A DNA stretch of 64,000 nucleotides from Aurantiochytrium sp. KH105 (Eukaryota; Sar; Bigyra; Thraustochytrida; Thraustochytriidae), in NCBI GenBank assembly GCA_003116975.1, contig BGKB01000062.1:248001-312000 (forward strand), given 5' to 3'. The notes beneath the pieces were generated by a model, which was not told the origin of the DNA, searched no databases, and saw only the letters and a list, made by a program, of their open reading frames with translations. Position 1 is the stretch's first letter. Each line of letters starts with the position of its first letter. Both the position numbers and the translations under genes were made by a program. Positions 39,274-49,900 of the stretch are shown here, piece after piece.

Positions 39274-40512
39274 CTTTCCTCCCGGCTCGCCGCCGCTTGA
39301 TGCTGGCCCTGCTGCTCTTTTCCCCTCTCGCGCGATTCCGTTCTGCCGCGCCGTCCTCTCTCTGTTTTGCCAAGACGGACTTGGCTTCTGCCTTGGCTTT
39401 TGGCTTTTGGCTTGGCGCGCCAGATTGCGCAAGGCCCCAAGTCCAGGTCGCGCGCAATCTGACTGCACGGCGGCCGGTCGAGCGGCTCGTTGCTTTTGGC
39501 TTGGACGAGCAGTCGACTCGCTGCGCGCGTCGTCGGGGCTTGCTTGCTTGCTAGCTTCTGCACTCGTGGAGATGCTCGGGTTGTTTTCGTAGGCCTAGTT
39601 CTGCGTTTTTGATTGACAGTAATAAGTTAGTAAGCATGAATGACATGGGGGAGACAAAACAACTTGAAGACGAAGTTTAATGTACAGTGTTTCGAGATGC
39701 CTATGCACAAAGGCATTGAGCTCGGAAGGAGAGTGTCGAAGTCAGGTTCGTTAGCGACCGCTTCATGGTTTTTGTACGGATGTACTGTCAACCTCTCTTG
39801 AATCGATGCGCAACTTCCTCCGGATCGCTTCAATTTTTTTTCCAATGTTCCCGCGCATACTTTTCCGTGGTACAGAATTCGTCTGACAAAAAGACGCTGG
39901 AAGAGGAAAAGTCTTTTCACTTTGCCCGCTTATTGAAGCTCTTTTCAGTATGACAGTCATGGCAGAAGCTTATTCCTGAAAGACGAAAAGAAGATGAGAA
40001 AGCAACCTAACTATTGTTTTTTTGCGCAACATGCGATTCCCAACCAGCCAGCCGCGTGATGCCACGAGTGCTTCCGTCCATCCAATGTTTCTGTACCAAA
40101 ATCAAAGTTTCGGGCCAATCGAAATGCCGATCGCGCATCCGCACAGCATCAAGCGTATCGTCCCGCTCGACGCGGCATCGAAGAGATCGTCTTTCGCCAC
40201 CTCCAACGTGCTTTCGCTCTTCCCATTTTCTCCAGGCGGCCTGCCATCTCGCCAATCCCGACGTTCCTCGACATCCGCTTCCCTCCCGCCGCTCTCTCTC
40301 GCCACAGCGCGCTCTCCCTCGAGGCTCCAGCCCAGCCCTGCTCGCGGCAGGCTCGCGCTCCTCGTCCCAGTCCCGGCGTCGCGTTTTTTCCCTGGCCTCG
40401 CCTTGCTTCCTCCCTTCTCTTCGGGCCCGGCCGAGGCGAAGGGGCGCGGCCTCGCGGGCTTCGCGAGCACAACTCCAACTCCAACTCCGACGCCGACGCG
40501 GGCGCGGGCGCG

Positions 40513-40551
<39 letters not shown>

Positions 40552-40766
40552 GTGTCGAGGCCGGGCGGGGGCGGCGCGCGCGAGGCGAGGCGAGGCGAGG
40601 CGAGCGCCGGCGCGGGGAAGGAGGGGAAGGAGGGGAATCTCGCGGGCCCGGGCCGCCAGACGTTCCCCTGGCGCTCTCGGGGCCACGGCCGTCCACGCGC
40701 GCGCGGCGGCGGCGACCGGGGCGGGCTGCGCCGGGAGAGAGAGAGGCCGCGGCGCTCGTGCATGCC
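39274..40766. promoter_or_regulatory. Divergent spacer between oxygenase and acidic-protein genes
   Basis: 1.5 kb. The palindrome TAGGCCTA is at 39590-39597. The stretch from 39600 to 40050 is AT-richer. From 40180 on it is very GC-rich, with GACGCC repeats. The frame of the next gene is open upstream through all of this, so an earlier start cannot be excluded formally, but the upstream reading is Arg/Pro/Ser repeat peptide. Confidence 0.45.
40513..40549. repeat. GACGCC tandem repeat
   Basis: About six tandem GACGCC units preceded by related GACGCG/CCAACT units. Confidence 0.85.
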
Positions 40767-42215
40767 ATGGCGTCGCGAGACCCGCACGACCCCCGCGACG
40801 CCGGGGCGGGCGTGCCGAATGACGACCTTGAGCAGGAGCACGAACACGAGCACCACCACCACCACCTCGAACACGGCGGCGAGGACGCAGTGGAGGACGC
40901 AGTGGAGGATGCAGAGGTGATCGAAACCAGCCAAGATGCTGCGCAGGCCTCGGCCGAAGATCAAGGTGCGGGCGGCGACGCGCAAGGCGTAGATCCGGAG
41001 ACCAACGATGCAGGGGAAGATGGCAAGCTCGAGGTCGACGGTGTCACTGGCGCCGGCATGCAAGGAGACGACGACGAAGATCCGCATCAGCACCCGGACC
41101 ATCATCTCGAGCATCACGAGCACGGCCATCTCAATGCTGATAACGCGGACGCGGACCAAGAAGATCTCACGGGCCAGGATCACCAACTTCAACATCAAGA
41201 TCAGGCGCAAACAGACCAAGATGGCGAAACACAACAAGAGGGACAGCAGCAGGACCATAGACAGTCGCAGGAAGCTCCGAATGTCGTTTCCGGCGATCAC
41301 ATACCGGCTCCACCCCCGCCACTTCCAGCAGGTGTACATAGTATCCACGCGCTTTCACACATGGCGATGCCACAGCCAGACCCGCCTGGAACGATTCCGC
41401 CGGATTTTGGCCTCCCGACGACGAGCGACCCTAGGGCCGTGGTGGCGCCACCAGCGTCTTTTGCAGCCAATAATTCGGGCCTCCCTGTGCCCGCGCTGGT
41501 CAACCCCTATGCCATCCGGCACACCGATGCAAACGGCCAGTTTCCAGTCACTCTTCACGTTCTTGATGCGCAGACAGGCACGAGCACAGAGATTCCGGAC
41601 CTGCATGGGCACATCATCAAGTTCATCAGCGTGAACAGCGTGCTCGTCTTCCTGGATGCGCCCACGCGTCTTCGCATTGAAAGGGTCATCACTGAGATCA
41701 ACTTGCGTACCCGCGAGGACCCGACCAGCAAAGCCAAGGGACGCGAGGGTCAGCGCGAGCTCGTTTACACAATTGGCGACATTCACGTCCGACTCATCTT
41801 ATACTCCAAACTGAATCGCAGCAAAAAGGATCAACAACGACAATGGCGCGAGCGCTGGGTAGAGGTTGTAAAAAACCTTACGCACGAGGCTCGATCTGGC
41901 AACGAGTCCAAAGTGATTCGAGAATTCCACGATTGGCTCGACTACTGCCGCAACTTTTTGCAAGAAAACAAGTCCAAGTCGCTGTCCATCCAAAATCTGG
42001 CTCCAACTCCGCAAAAACGCAAGCGCGACGCTCTTAAAGCCGACGAGGAAGATGGTACCGTTGAAGCCTTCAAGGTCATGCGAAACGCGCTGGGCCAATA
42101 CATTGTGCGCGCTGTCGACGGGCAAAACGATTCCAACGTGCGGCTCTCCGTCCTCTCATTTATCGACCAACACAACAAGGACGCGCTCATTTTCCGCACA
42201 GACTCTGGGCCGTAG
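40767..42215 (+). CDS. Acidic His/Gln-rich N-terminus with conserved-looking C-terminal domain, unknown function
   Basis: This encodes 482 residues from the ATG at 40767 (CATGCCATGG context). Residues 1-170 are disordered, acidic and full of His, Gln, Glu and Asp (EHEHEHHHHHLEHGGED, HQHPDHHLEHHEHGH). Such stretches can bind metal ions, but that is only a possibility. A Pro-rich linker follows. The folded part begins at about 245: VNPYAIRHTDANGQFPVTLH, HGHIIKFISVNSVLVFLDAP, ELVYTIGDIHVRLILYSKLN, RQWRERWVEVVKNL, and a basic PTPQKRKRDALK that may be a nuclear signal. I do not recognise the family. Its stop is 122 bp before the next ATG on the same strand, the tightest head-to-tail pair in the window. 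Confidence 0.75.
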   Translation: MASRDPHDPRDAGAGVPNDDLEQEHEHEHHHHHLEHGGEDAVEDAVEDAEVIETSQDAAQASAEDQGAGGDAQGVDPETNDAGEDGKLEVDGVTGAGMQGDDDEDPHQHPDHHLEHHEHGHLNADNADADQEDLTGQDHQLQHQDQAQTDQDGETQQEGQQQDHRQSQEAPNVVSGDHIPAPPPPLPAGVHSIHALSHMAMPQPDPPGTIPPDFGLPTTSDPRAVVAPPASFAANNSGLPVPALVNPYAIRHTDANGQFPVTLHVLDAQTGTSTEIPDLHGHIIKFISVNSVLVFLDAPTRLRIERVITEINLRTREDPTSKAKGREGQRELVYTIGDIHVRLILYSKLNRSKKDQQRQWRERWVEVVKNLTHEARSGNESKVIREFHDWLDYCRNFLQENKSKSLSIQNLAPTPQKRKRDALKADEEDGTVEAFKVMRNALGQYIVRAVDGQNDSNVRLSVLSFIDQHNKDALIFRTDSGP

Positions 42216-42337
42216 TTGAATAGATGGAATCAAAAAGTAAAGAGATGTCTCGCAGCTGCTGACGTCCCAGCCAAACCTATTTTTCGAAGAATAACAAGTT
42301 GACGGTAGCAGCGCTTGCGGCCGGCTCGCTGTTCGGG

Positions 42338-44089
42338 ATGCATAGTCAAGGGTCGCCCGAGGCACCGAGACGCCTGCGCCACCTCTTTGCCGGAGCAGGC
42401 GTCGAGAACGATGAAGATAGCGACGAAGACGAGGAGGATAAACCGATGACGCCGCTGACATGGTCAAAAGCCGCCGGCTATGGAGAAGAGCGCGAGGGCC
42501 TCCTGGGCACCAAGGCTCACGCGCGCCCACGTGTGACCTCCGGGAGCGGCGGCAGACCGTCCGAAAAGACCAGCAAGACTGCGAATTTAAGGCTTCTAGA
42601 CCAGGCCATTGACGAGATCGGCGTCGGCGCATACCAGAGACGTCTTCTCGTGCTTGCAGGCTTTAGCCTTTTCATCGACGTATCAGAAGGCGCGCTTCTC
42701 TCGCTTCTTTATGTCGAATTCGAGAGTCTTTGGCATGTTGCTGCACCCGATCTCGCCGTAATTGGCGCCTTTGGCGCACTTGGCATGATGCTGGGATCCT
42801 TCTTTTGGGGCCTTCTCGCGGACGCCTTTGGCAGGCGACACGCGTTCCGGGCTACGCTCATCATTTGCGTCATGGGTGGCCTCATCTCCTCCTTTGCAGG
42901 CTCTGTGCTTCAATTTGCTTGGGCGAGACTTATCCTCGGTTTTGGTGCAGGAGGCAACCTCATCATTTGTCAATCTCTCCTTCTCGAAAGCTCTCCGCAG
43001 CGGGTGCGAGGACAGTACGTTGTTCTTTCCGGAGTGTCGTTTGGAGTCGCGCATCTTGTCATGGTCTCTCTGGCCTGGTTCTTGTTTCCGCGGATTGGTT
43101 GGCGTCACATGATTCGCTTCATATCGCTACTCTTTGTGCCCGCAATCGCACAGCTCGCCTTCTTTGTTGAGTCTCCGCGACACCACATTCAGCATGGACA
43201 ATTTCACCAAGCCGTAGTTGCAGTGAAATTCATCGCAAAAGCTAATGCCAAGACGTGCCCCTCGTACTTTAATGTCGCAAACCTCGAATGGAGCGCACGA
43301 GAGAACGCCACGGCTGCCAAGGCGCCGCGCATGCCGTGGATGGAGCAGCGCACGAGGCGCCGTAAGCGTCTTTTGCGAGTGCGAAAGCTTGGACCGCTTC
43401 TTCTTGTTTGGTTGCTCATGGCCATTTCTTCTGGAATTTTTCAGTTCCTCCCACTCGAACTTCGCGCCTACTTTGGGGGAGGTCAGGCTCATTACCTCAC
43501 AGCTTGCGTTCTTAGCCTCGCTGGCCTCGCGGGGACCTTTGTCAACTACCATGTCGTCAAGCAGGTCCCGCGCCGAAGAGCGATTTTCTGCGGCACACTT
43601 TCGCTCGCTGTCAGCACGCTCTCGCTCTGTGTGGGAAGGCACGCAGGTCTTCTTTTTCTCAGCGTATTCTTCATGCACGCCTCCTTCTGCATCACTGTGA
43701 GCACTCTTTACACGTACACTCCGGAGTCTTTTCCAACAAGTGTCCGCAATTCTGTCTACGGACTCTGTGTTGGCTTTTTCCGCGCAGGTGCCGTCATCTC
43801 GCCCTTCGTCGCTTCGGCGTTTATTTCAAAAGTGCCCTTGTGCGCCACAAGTGCCTTCTTCGCGTCTATAAGCTTCGTTGCTGCACTTGTTGCGCTTTGT
43901 CTGCAGGGTGAAACGCTTGGGCGCCCCCTCGAAGAAGAAGACGAAATAAAAGATGATGATGACAACGATGAAAATTCCAGCCGAAAATTTGGAAATGATG
44001 ATGATGATGACGATGACAACAAGAACCACCGCGATTTAGATAATTCCGACAGCTTCGAAAACGATCGACAAGACCTGATGAGTATATGA
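42338..44089 (+). CDS. Major facilitator superfamily transporter (SV2/organic-solute type)
   Basis: This encodes 583 residues from the ATG at 42338; codons upstream give only non-ATG starts. A 90-residue cytosolic N-terminus with an acidic DEDSDEDEEDK-like patch precedes twelve predicted membrane helices (about 105-515). MFS signatures are present: FFWGLLADAFGRRHAFRAT (loop 2-3 motif), WARLILGFGAGGNLII, LLESSPQRVRGQYVV, a loop of about 100 residues after helix 6, and TYTPESFPTSVRNSVYGLC in the second half. The last features are typical of the SV2/OCT/sugar-porter branch. The tail is strongly acidic (a poly-Asp run followed by NKNHRDLDNSDS). Substrate and membrane are unknown. It converges on the coiled-coil gene (205 bp). 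Confidence 0.9.
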   Translation: MHSQGSPEAPRRLRHLFAGAGVENDEDSDEDEEDKPMTPLTWSKAAGYGEEREGLLGTKAHARPRVTSGSGGRPSEKTSKTANLRLLDQAIDEIGVGAYQRRLLVLAGFSLFIDVSEGALLSLLYVEFESLWHVAAPDLAVIGAFGALGMMLGSFFWGLLADAFGRRHAFRATLIICVMGGLISSFAGSVLQFAWARLILGFGAGGNLIICQSLLLESSPQRVRGQYVVLSGVSFGVAHLVMVSLAWFLFPRIGWRHMIRFISLLFVPAIAQLAFFVESPRHHIQHGQFHQAVVAVKFIAKANAKTCPSYFNVANLEWSARENATAAKAPRMPWMEQRTRRRKRLLRVRKLGPLLLVWLLMAISSGIFQFLPLELRAYFGGGQAHYLTACVLSLAGLAGTFVNYHVVKQVPRRRAIFCGTLSLAVSTLSLCVGRHAGLLFLSVFFMHASFCITVSTLYTYTPESFPTSVRNSVYGLCVGFFRAGAVISPFVASAFISKVPLCATSAFFASISFVAALVALCLQGETLGRPLEEEDEIKDDDDNDENSSRKFGNDDDDDDDNKNHRDLDNSDSFENDRQDLMSI

Positions 44090-44294
44090 AATCGAATGAT
44101 TTGAAACAAATGTGACTTGTTTTTGGCATACTCATCGACATGAAAAGTAGACATTGAACAGTTGCTTTACTTCTTGAACCTATGCTGCAAAAACGCGGGT
44201 GATCGTGACGGTGTCAAAAATGTATTTGTTTGCAAAGAGTCAAACAAAGGCACAGATGCATGGACGAATGAATACACGCGCTGCATCTTAAGAC

Positions 44295-45137
44295 TTAGTG
44301 CGCGCTTGGCCCCGTTGCAGACCCGTGCGCCGCGAGCCCACCTCGCCACAAGCCTGCGGTTGCCAGAAAAGCGTCAGACTGCAAGTCTGTGCCAGCACGT
44401 TCGTGTCGCGCCCGCGCAGTACCGAGACCGGCAAAGAGCCCCCCCTCGTGGCCGGCATCTTCGGTTTGATTATTATTTCCTCCCATGGACGGGGCCCGTT
44501 CGACAATGGCATTGCCAAAAATGTCAAACTTTTGCTTTTCCTGCACCGGCCGCTTTAGAGATGTCATTCTACGCCAGTGTTCCTTGCGGCTGGTCTCGCG
44601 ATCTCGCGCAGCAGCGGCCTCTTCCTCACGCGTCGCCTGACCGAACGAGGATCGACGGGAAAAGGATCCAGCGTGCGAAGTGTTGTGCTGCTCAATGAGC
44701 TGCTGCAGTTCGTCGCTGCCAAACGCGAATTTATTCGGCAGTCCCGCACCGCCATGCACGCGAATGTCGCGCGGCTTTTGCGACAAGAGATTCGGGTTTG
44801 GGCCTTCCGTCTCGCAGCCCATCTCGCGTTGCAGATTTTGCCGAGCATGTTCCTCGAGATCTTGCTCGACCTGTCGATGGACATGCAGCCGACGGCATGC
44901 TGCCTCGATGGCACCTAGATTCGCGCGCGTTTTCGCATGCTCCGTTTGCTCCTGGGCAAGTCTACGCTGCAGAACAATGACTTCGCGCTTCAGATCTTCA
45001 TTTTCGACCTCTTTAGCCTGGACAGACTCGAGCATTCGCTCCTCGTGACTAAAGCTCTTGAGCGGGTTCCGCACACTCTGCTGAAGCGCGGGCGAGTCAC
45101 GCTCTAGCTGTTGCTGAAAGGGCTGAGCCCTCTGCAT
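44295..45137 (-). CDS. Small coiled-coil protein, unknown function
   Basis: This encodes 280 residues from the ATG at 45137. Residues about 30-110 form a likely coiled coil (HEERMLESVQAKEVENEDLK, VIVLQRRLAQEQTEHAKTRA). A second charged helical segment (TREEEAAAARDRETSRKEHW) follows a Ser-rich stretch, SFSRRSSFG, which looks like a phosphorylation site. It ends with KRPVQEKQKFDIFGNAIVER and a low-complexity tail. The KFDIFGN sequence looks like a short linear motif. There is no signal peptide or membrane helix. It is divergent from the UBA5-like gene over 413 bp. Confidence 0.65.
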   Translation of the reverse strand: MQRAQPFQQQLERDSPALQQSVRNPLKSFSHEERMLESVQAKEVENEDLKREVIVLQRRLAQEQTEHAKTRANLGAIEAACRRLHVHRQVEQDLEEHARQNLQREMGCETEGPNPNLLSQKPRDIRVHGGAGLPNKFAFGSDELQQLIEQHNTSHAGSFSRRSSFGQATREEEAAAARDRETSRKEHWRRMTSLKRPVQEKQKFDIFGNAIVERAPSMGGNNNQTEDAGHEGGLFAGLGTARARHERAGTDLQSDAFLATAGLWRGGLAAHGSATGPSAH

Positions 45138-45550
45138 CTTGCTCTTGCTCGACGTCTATGTCCGTGTCGCTGAGTCGCTTGCTTGCTTGGTCTCTTGCGT
45201 GCTTGCGCTCTTTTGACTGCCACGTCTTCTCGGTATGCAGCAGCAGCAGCAGGTGGCGGAGCCGGTGGGTTCGTGGGTGGGCGATGGCCGCGGCCGCGGC
45301 TTGTTCCTTTGTGGACAAGACGAGATGATACTAGTAACAAGTAGTCGCACCCCCATCTTGCCACTGCACTTTCGTGCCAATGGCATGGCAGGCACACACT
45401 CTGTAAGTAGGCCTATTACTAGTGAGCTGAGACGTCACAACGGCTAGATGTTATTGGGACACGCGCGTCCCATCGACGGCAATCCCAGACTGACGCACTG
45501 CACTCGCCTCAGCGGGACGCGAAGAAGAGCAAGAGAGAGCGTGGAGGACC
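45138..45550. promoter_or_regulatory. Short divergent promoter region
   Basis: 413 bp between two divergent ATGs. It has CAG repeats at 45237-45250, CCACTGCACTTTCGTGCCAATGG at 45360-45382 (loosely like the CACTTGCG/CCATT pair) and the palindrome TAGGCCTA at 45418-45425. Confidence 0.45.
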
Positions 45551-46801
45551 ATGCCCAGCGAGGAAGATGACGACATTGTCCTCACGGGCGACGACCTCAT
45601 CGGATACGTGAATAAACTGAAGAGGTATGTCAGAATGCTAGAGGAAAGCCTGGCGGACGACGACGATGATGACGAAGACCACGATAGCGACAAGCCACAG
45701 AGCCCAAAGTCAAACGCCGAGATTGTCGCCAGCCTCTCTCGAGGGTCGAACAATCACAAGGGTAGCTCTCCGAGGTCGTCGCCTCCGCCTCTGCAGCAGC
45801 AGCAACAGCAGCAGCAGCGGCAGCAGCAACGACGACGACAGCAAAACTCTGGCGACAAAGGCGCCGACGACGGTCTTCCCCAATCGCCAACGAGCTCGTC
45901 TGTTTCGCAAAGTCTTGTTCGACGCGCAAGTTCTGCTCGGCGCGCAAAATCTCTGCGGGACTGCACCGTCGTGATTGCAGGTCTCGGTCGCATCGGCGCC
46001 CGCGTCGCAGAACTCCTCGCGCGAGCTGGAATCGGACGTCTTGCGCTCATTGATAAAGGCAGTGTCGAGCCTCGGCATCTCGAGTCTTCGCCATTTGGAT
46101 GGGACCACGTAGGTCTGCCCAAAACACAGGCAACGCGACTTCTATTGCACGCCATCAACCCCGGTCTCCGCTTGTTGTCGGAAATTGTCGATGTCAGCGC
46201 GAACATTCGTGATTCCGAAAGCGCGATCCTGAGAAACGCAGACGCAGACCTTATGATTGCCTGTCTTGATAGCGAGCCTGCGCGCCGCTGCATCAATGAT
46301 CTTGCGCTCGAGCTGAACGTGCCCTTTTTCAACGCGCAACTCAATGCAGACGTCAGCGCCGGCGTCATTAATCTCGTTCGACCTGGTCGCACCGCTTGCC
46401 TGCGCTGCCATGCTGCAAAAGAGATGGCGAGCAGTCTTCAGTCACGACGTACGCATGGAACTTCGTTTGCAGGCCTCAATCATGCTTTGCGACCCACAAA
46501 ACTGGACATTCCGGGTGTTCCTCTTTTCTTCGCTGGTCTTGTCGCCCAGAACGCAATCAAGTTCTTGCGAATGGACGGGATCGTTCTGCCAACCTTCAAA
46601 TTCAAACTCGGCGCCGATACTTCAATTACGAGCTCTGCAAACGTCCAAAGCGGCAAGTTTTCAACGGACGAGGATTCAACAAACCCCTCCAAAGCATCAT
46701 CGGCCACAGAGACGGAGGCGAGCAAAGAGTTCAAATCCTTTGGCGCAGAACCGTTTCCCCAATGCTCGAATGAAATTTGCCTACGTTACCAACACAGTTG
46801 A
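45551..46801 (+). CDS. UBA5-like E1 (ThiF-fold) protein, apparently without the active-site Cys
   Basis: This encodes 416 residues from the ATG at 45551. An acidic N-terminus with a short helix (YVNKLKRYVRMLEESL) and a poly-Gln tract precedes a ThiF/MoeB/E1 fold from about 138: VVIAGLGRIGARVAELLARA (nucleotide-binding Gly motif), ALIDKGSVEPRHLESSPFGW, LPKTQATRLLLHAINPGL, LMIACLDSEPARRCIND. The zinc pair CLRC (about 281-284) plus the C-terminal PQCSNEICLRYQ, and FFAGLVAQNAIKFL, point to UBA5, which activates UFM1. Yet the segment that holds the catalytic Cys in UBA5 (CAASLPT) reads LRPTKLDIPGVP here, and the usual NxNR arginine after the Gly motif is also absent. It may be a non-catalytic paralogue or a different ThiF subfamily. 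Confidence 0.75.
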   Translation: MPSEEDDDIVLTGDDLIGYVNKLKRYVRMLEESLADDDDDDEDHDSDKPQSPKSNAEIVASLSRGSNNHKGSSPRSSPPPLQQQQQQQQRQQQRRRQQNSGDKGADDGLPQSPTSSSVSQSLVRRASSARRAKSLRDCTVVIAGLGRIGARVAELLARAGIGRLALIDKGSVEPRHLESSPFGWDHVGLPKTQATRLLLHAINPGLRLLSEIVDVSANIRDSESAILRNADADLMIACLDSEPARRCINDLALELNVPFFNAQLNADVSAGVINLVRPGRTACLRCHAAKEMASSLQSRRTHGTSFAGLNHALRPTKLDIPGVPLFFAGLVAQNAIKFLRMDGIVLPTFKFKLGADTSITSSANVQSGKFSTDEDSTNPSKASSATETEASKEFKSFGAEPFPQCSNEICLRYQHS

Positions 46802-46905
46802 CGAATACGTCAATCTATCTCGTGTGCTAAAGCAGCGAGTAATTCGTCGCGCACTTTCATTCCTTTTATATTCTACCATGATATGATGCTAAATGTACGA
46901 GCGAG

Positions 46906-49900
46906 CTAAGCAAATCCCTTGGAGCTGTTCGAGGCCACCTGGGACTTGAGCGCTCGCAAAGCGGCCATATTGGTGCCGACCTGATCTTGAAGAACCGACA
47001 GCTGCTCACGGATTGCACCGCGGAGCTCTACAAGCGTGGGCCGAAGGTTCTGCGTGGCGACGATCTGCTTAAAGTGGACGCGAAGAAGAGCTACTGCAAC
47101 CTTGACGGCCACCTCGGTGTTTGTGCTCTGCCGTAAGAGGTGTCCCTCCTGACGCGGGGCCACCAAGACCTCGTGCAGATAAGGAAAAACACGCACAGCA
47201 TACGAAAACGGCTGAAGCATGAGCGCCTCGTCGAGCTCGCTGGACTTGATGGAACGCAACGTGTGCATAACGTAGGCAATCGGATCGCGGCCCAACATGA
47301 GTGGGTTCGGCGGTGGCGGTTGCACCAAGGGTTCGCCGCGCTTTTCTGCCTTGGCAAGCTCCTCCTTGGTAGCCTTCTTCCGCGCGGCCTTGAGCGTGAC
47401 CTCGTGCGCCTTGAGGACTTCGCGACGCTCATCTGCAATATCAAGAGCTTCCATGAGCCTCTCACCCACGCGAAGCGATTCCGTCGTTCGCTTGGTTGCG
47501 GCCGCAGACTCGGGCCCCGTCTGTTCTGCATCGTCTGCGCCATCCTCATCGCCGGCGTCGGCCTCACGAACCGCTTGCACTGTGCTCGTGTCCGCCTTGC
47601 GATCCGCGAGCAACTTGGCGTCGAATTGCTGCTCGAGTTCCTTTTCGCGCTCCTCATCGGGAAAGACAATGTCGTTGGTGCGTTCCCATACGCGCAGCGC
47701 CTTGTCATGTCCACTCGACACAAAATAAGAGCCATCGCTTGCGACGGCAAGACTCCAGACCTCGCCAATGTGGGCCTCTAGAGAGAGAATCATTTCGAAC
47801 TTGTCTGCATCCCAGTAGCGAATGCGCTGGTCCTTGCCTGCGGTGAGCATGTAATGCGTGCGCGGGATAAAGCGAACACACATGACTGAAGCATCGTGCG
47901 CAAAGAATGACTTGTGGCAATCTCCAAAATCGAGACCCCAGACTTTGACGTTCTTGTCGGCAGAAGCCGTGGCAATGAGGGCATTGTCGTCGGAGATATC
48001 CATGGACAAAACAGGGAGCTTGTGGCCATACAAGGAAAGCGCGAACATGAGTGAATCCTCAAAAAAGACCTTNCTGTGCTCGTGTCCGCCTTGCGATCCG
48101 CGAGCAACTTGGCGTCGAATTGCTGCTCGAGTTCCTTTTCGCGCTCCTCATCGGGAAAGACAATGTCGTTGGTGCGTTCCCATACGCGCAGCGCCTTGTC
48201 ATGTCCACTCGACACAAAATAAGAGCCATCGCTTGCGACGGCAAGACTCCAGACCTCGCCAATGTGGGCCTCTAGAGAGAGAATCATTTCGAACTTGTCT
48301 GCATCCCAGTAGCGAATGCGCTGGTCCTTGCCTGCGGTGAGCATGTAATGCGTGCGCGGGATAAAGCGAACACACATGACTGAAGCATCGTGCGCAAAGA
48401 ATGACTTGTGGCAATCTCCAAAATCGAGACCCCAGACTTTGACGTTCTTGTCGGCAGAAGCCGTGGCAATGAGGGCATTGTCGTCGGAGATATCCATGGA
48501 CAAAACAGGGAGCTTGTGGCCATACAAGGAAAGCGCGAACTTGAGTGAATCCTCAAAAAAGACCTTGACGGTACAGTCGAGCAGAGCGACGGCCAGAATG
48601 AGGCGCGCCGAGCTTCCATGGTGGCTGTACTTGACGCCCATCACGTCCTCATTCATCTTCAAGGTTCGCGTGTGTACAAACTCAAGCTTGCCGCCGTCCG
48701 CGCCACCATTGGCGGCAGGGGCACTGGCCTTCTTCCGTTTGTTCCCCGCGGATGAATCAGATGAGGCGCCCGACGAGGACGACGACGATGACGACGACGA
48801 TGATGACGACGAAGCCACACTGGCTGTATCGTCGGCGGGGTCCTCTGCACCAACAAGTTCAAACTCCCAGAACTTGACCTGCTTGTCTGCGGAGCCCGTC
48901 ACAAAGCCCTTACCATCAGGGCGAACGTCAATGCTCCAGACGGCGTCGTCGTGCGCGGCAACATCGCTAAGTACCTCACCAGACGCCAGGTTGAACATAA
49001 TCAGATGCCCAGACCGCGTACCCACAATAGCATGCATGTCACCAGGAACAAAGGCGCAGCAGAGCGAGTACCCACTTCGAAAGGTGCGAATGCAAGAGCG
49101 CGTCTTGACATTCCAGAGTTTGGCAGCACCGTTGCCTGCGGTAAGCACGAGGGAGTCATCTCCGGAAAGAGCCACCGCGCGGACATCGTTGCGGTGACCT
49201 TGCAGCTCAATCTCGCGCGTGCGCTGCAAACTGAGCTGCCGCTTTCGCTTTTGCCCAGACTGTTCCTGGTCCTCGCCAGCGGCTTGCTGGATGTTTAGCG
49301 TATAGAGTTCGAGCTGGTTCGTGTTGTACGAGACAACGATCTCGGCCTTGTGGGCGGAAACGCGCGTGAAAGCGAACGAGCGCATGCGGTGGTCTGTGCG
49401 AATCTGGGCGAGGGACTCCACCTCGTCTGCGAATTGGGGAACCTCATCCTGTGCCCCGTCCTTTTCAGCCTCGTCGCCGGCGTCGTTGCTACCGTCCTCC
49501 TTCTTTTTCTTCTTTTCCTTGAGGCGCCGCAGTCTTCGCTTCATCTTTTTGTTCACTTCTTCAGGACTGCGCATGCGGAAGATCTCAAGCGTCTTGCCAG
49601 CCGTCTGACACCCGATAAGTTGGCCGTTCGGGGAAAATCGAATGGTATGTGCGCGTTCGGCGGTGCCGCGCGTGATTGATCCCTCCAGCAGGCGCCAGGA
49701 AGACGAGGCGTCAAAGGGTTTGTTTCCACTGTCGCCGGTTTGCACGCTGGAAAGAGCGCCTGCATCCTCGAGACGTTTCAATTCGGCGTCGCGCTGCTCG
49801 TCAGAGACATGCGCAAATCCTCGCAGCTGCTGATCCGAACTTGCTGTGACAATTCGGGTCTCGTCGCGGTTGACATCAACGCTCCAAACGGGGCTGCGAT

